A stretch of DNA of 14,180 nt from SIG622 sp045600125. GTDB taxonomy: Bacteria > Bacillota > Clostridia > Oscillospirales > CAG-382. Below, one piece after another: positions 13,401 to 14,180 of this stretch; within the stretch, counting starts at the first letter, position 1; the number at the start of each line of letters is the position of its first letter. The stretch is from NCBI GenBank assembly GCA_045600125.1, contig JAZRXH010000073.1, positions 1-14,180 of the forward strand. Reading direction: 5' to 3'. A program made the position numbers and the translations under genes. The notes beneath the pieces were generated by a model. It worked only from the letters and a program-made list of their open reading frames with translations. It was not told the DNA's origin and made no database searches.

Positions 13401-14180
13401 GCCGATCTCGGTGATGGCGCAGTTCTGCGGGGAGGTACCCGTGGTCTCAAGGTCGAACACCACGAATTCATCGGCGGAGAAATCCGCCTCCTGCTCGCCG
13501 TACACGGCTCTTGCGTTGTCGTCCACAAAGTAGGCTTCGATGCCGTAGATGATCTTGACGTCGCTGCCTGCCTTCTCCCGGGCGAGCATGGTCTGCGGGA
13601 ATGCCTGCAGGTTTCCGTGGTCGGTGATGGCGACGGCTCCCTGCCCCCACTTCTGCACCTGCTTCACCACTGCCGCCGGGTCGCAGGTGGCGTCCATGGC
13701 GGACATATTGGTATGCAGGTGAAGCTCCACACGCTTCTCCTCGGCATTGTCCTTCCTGCCGATGGTATCGACCTTGGCAAAAGAGGCAGGCTTGAAGACC
13801 GTGGGGAAGGTCTGGTCGAAGGTATCGATCGAGCAGCTTCCGCACATGGCGTAGGTACCGCCCTCGGCAATCTTCGAGAAGTCCTCGTCCTCATCCTTGT
13901 TGTAGATGACCTTGCAGACCATGGAAGCGTCGTTATCGGTTATGTAGAAGATGAGCAGATACTTTTCACCGCTCTTGAGGAGCTTCTTCTCAAGGCTGAA
14001 CACTCTTCCCATGATGGTGACACGGGAGGAATCGGCAGTAAGGCTCCGGATAGGCGTAGGCTCGTAGGTGCTGATAACACCGTGGAGGACCTCCGGCTCG
14101 GAAATATCGAATTTCATATTGCCGGAAAGCGCCCATTTTTCATCGTAGTTTATATCGGCTCTCGGCTCATCGTCGGAAAG
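10428..14180 (-). CDS. polC: DNA polymerase III alpha subunit, PolC type (N-terminal end outside the window)
   Basis: The Gram-positive replicative polymerase with built-in 3'-5' proofreading. The frame runs open to the window edge, with 21 further codons before the first ATG at 14117, and full PolC proteins are about 1,430-1,450 residues, so roughly 190 N-terminal residues are missing. Counting from that ATG: the OB-fold region about 20-115, the PHP domain with HLHT (133-136) and TDHG (165-168), then an inserted DEDD exonuclease with DLETTG (222-227), AHNAAFD and HHRASDDA, and the remainder of PHP. The polymerase part has GSRGSVGSSFAATMGG, a Cys4 zinc finger (CRKC...CPNC), the catalytic SPDIDLNFSG and RTTGQHPGG. 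The last residues, QLTLF, fit the sliding-clamp binding motif. No damage is seen. It is convergent with the DUF805 gene and GC-rich (67% in line 12001-12060). Confidence 0.97.
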   Translation of the reverse strand, partial: LSDDEPRADINYDEKWALSGNMKFDISEPEVLHGVISTYEPTPIRSLTADSSRVTIMGRVFSLEKKLLKSGEKYLLIFYITDNDASMVCKVIYNKDEDEDFSKIAEGGTYAMCGSCSIDTFDQTFPTVFKPASFAKVDTIGRKDNAEEKRVELHLHTNMSAMDATCDPAAVVKQVQKWGQGAVAITDHGNLQAFPQTMLAREKAGSDVKIIYGIEAYFVDDNARAVYGEQEADFSADEFVVFDLETTGTSPQNCAITEIGAVKYKNGEIYDEFCTFVNPEMPIPEKITEITGITDEMVKDAPTIGEVFDKFMEYCGSAILVAHNAAFDVSFLRAAAEKLQRLFKSSYLDTVAVSRYVNTDLASHKLDSVAKYFGLGDFNHHRASDDARMLAMIFGRLCEKMKSEGVENISQLVGVMSKGTDPKKLRTYHQIILVRDLVGLKNLYRLVSLSYLDYFYRYPRIPKTILSQYREGLLVGSACEAGELYTAIVDGRPKNELLEIASFYDYLEIQPLGNNMFLIENGDVKDVEELKNINRRIIEIGDELGKPVVATGDVHFQNPEDEVYRQVLLASKKMKDAGKHIPLYMRTTEEMLAEFDYLGDRAYEVVVTNTRKIADMIDIVRPIPEGNFPPHMEGAEEELKNNCYTKAESMYGSPLPEIVATRLDRELTSIISHGFAPLYVIARRLIAFSEERGYQVGSRGSVGSSFAATMGGITEVNPLPPHYLCRKCKYSEFITDGSVGSGFDLPDKDCPNCREPMYHDGHDIPFETFLGFNGDKSPDIDLNFSGDVQGLAHKHTEVLFGEGQVYRAGTLGTLAEKTAYGFVKKYCEEKGIQLNKAEETRLSRGCEGVKRTTGQHPGGIIVIPREFSVYDFTPVQHPADDPDADTVTTHFAFSYLHDTILKLDLLGHDVPTKYKVMERYTGLNSLDLPLFDKQVMELFISTKSLGVTPDEIGSDVGTFGLPEFGTKFVRGMIVESKPKNFSDLLQISGLSHGTDVWLGNAQELIKDGTCTISEVVGTRDSIMLYLIYHGLEKSMSFKIMEDVRKGRGLKPEYEQAMLDKGIPDWYIASCKKIKYMFPKAHAAAYVMSALRLGWFKVYRPLEFYAAFFTVAPAGFEAGICMGGKKHVQDVMHDIDTKGNDASPKEKDMYPTLQLMNEAYARGIRFLGVDLYKSDATAFLPEDGAIRLPFSSIAGLGDAAAQCIIDARKDGRFISRDDLRLRAGLSSGVITLLLDNNVLGELPETNQLTLF

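Overview
The window looks like a chromosomal segment of a low-to-mid GC Firmicute of the class Clostridia, probably of the Oscillospiraceae/Ruminococcaceae kind (inference). The reasons are a PolC-type replicative DNA polymerase (a Firmicutes hallmark), meso-diaminopimelate dehydrogenase, consensus sigma-A promoters (TTGACA-17-TATAAT type), AGGAGG-type ribosome binding sites, and a TnpV protein of the Tn4451 family. Two kinds of DNA meet here. Bases 1 to about 6480 are accessory defence and mobile DNA. Bases about 6600 to 14180 are housekeeping DNA, visibly richer in G+C and mostly on the minus strand.

Accessory part, plus strand. An AbiE-type toxin-antitoxin pair enters from the left: only the last codons of the presumed antitoxin are present, followed by the complete AbiEii nucleotidyltransferase toxin. 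Next comes an AT-rich four-gene run with short gaps (5, 43 and 4 bases): (1) a 708-residue protein that joins a PD-(D/E)XK nuclease domain to an N6-adenine DNA methylase, (2) a 486-residue specificity subunit with two target-recognition halves, (3) an unrecognised 177-residue protein with one long hydrophobic segment, and (4) a 282-residue protein with a central Cys/His cluster and a C-terminal SEC-C zinc motif. There is no separate HsdR helicase, so genes 1 and 2 resemble a BcgI-like (type IIB/IIG) restriction-modification system more than a classical type I system. Genes 3 and 4 are the best candidates here for something undescribed. A tnpV gene on the minus strand marks the right edge of the mobile DNA.

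Housekeeping part. On the minus strand, ddh (lysine and peptidoglycan precursor synthesis) has its own near-perfect promoter, preceded by A-tract tandem repeats. A polar amino-acid ABC transporter follows (permease, then ATPase, with overlapping ends), also with a clear promoter. Its permease carries an unusual signal peptide and a Ser/Thr/Glu-rich linker. A DUF805 small membrane protein on the plus strand has a consensus promoter directly next to a 22-bp tandem repeat and ends in a strong terminator. The remainder is polC on the minus strand, whose N-terminal end lies outside the window.

No rRNA, tRNA, CRISPR array or complete insertion sequence was found.
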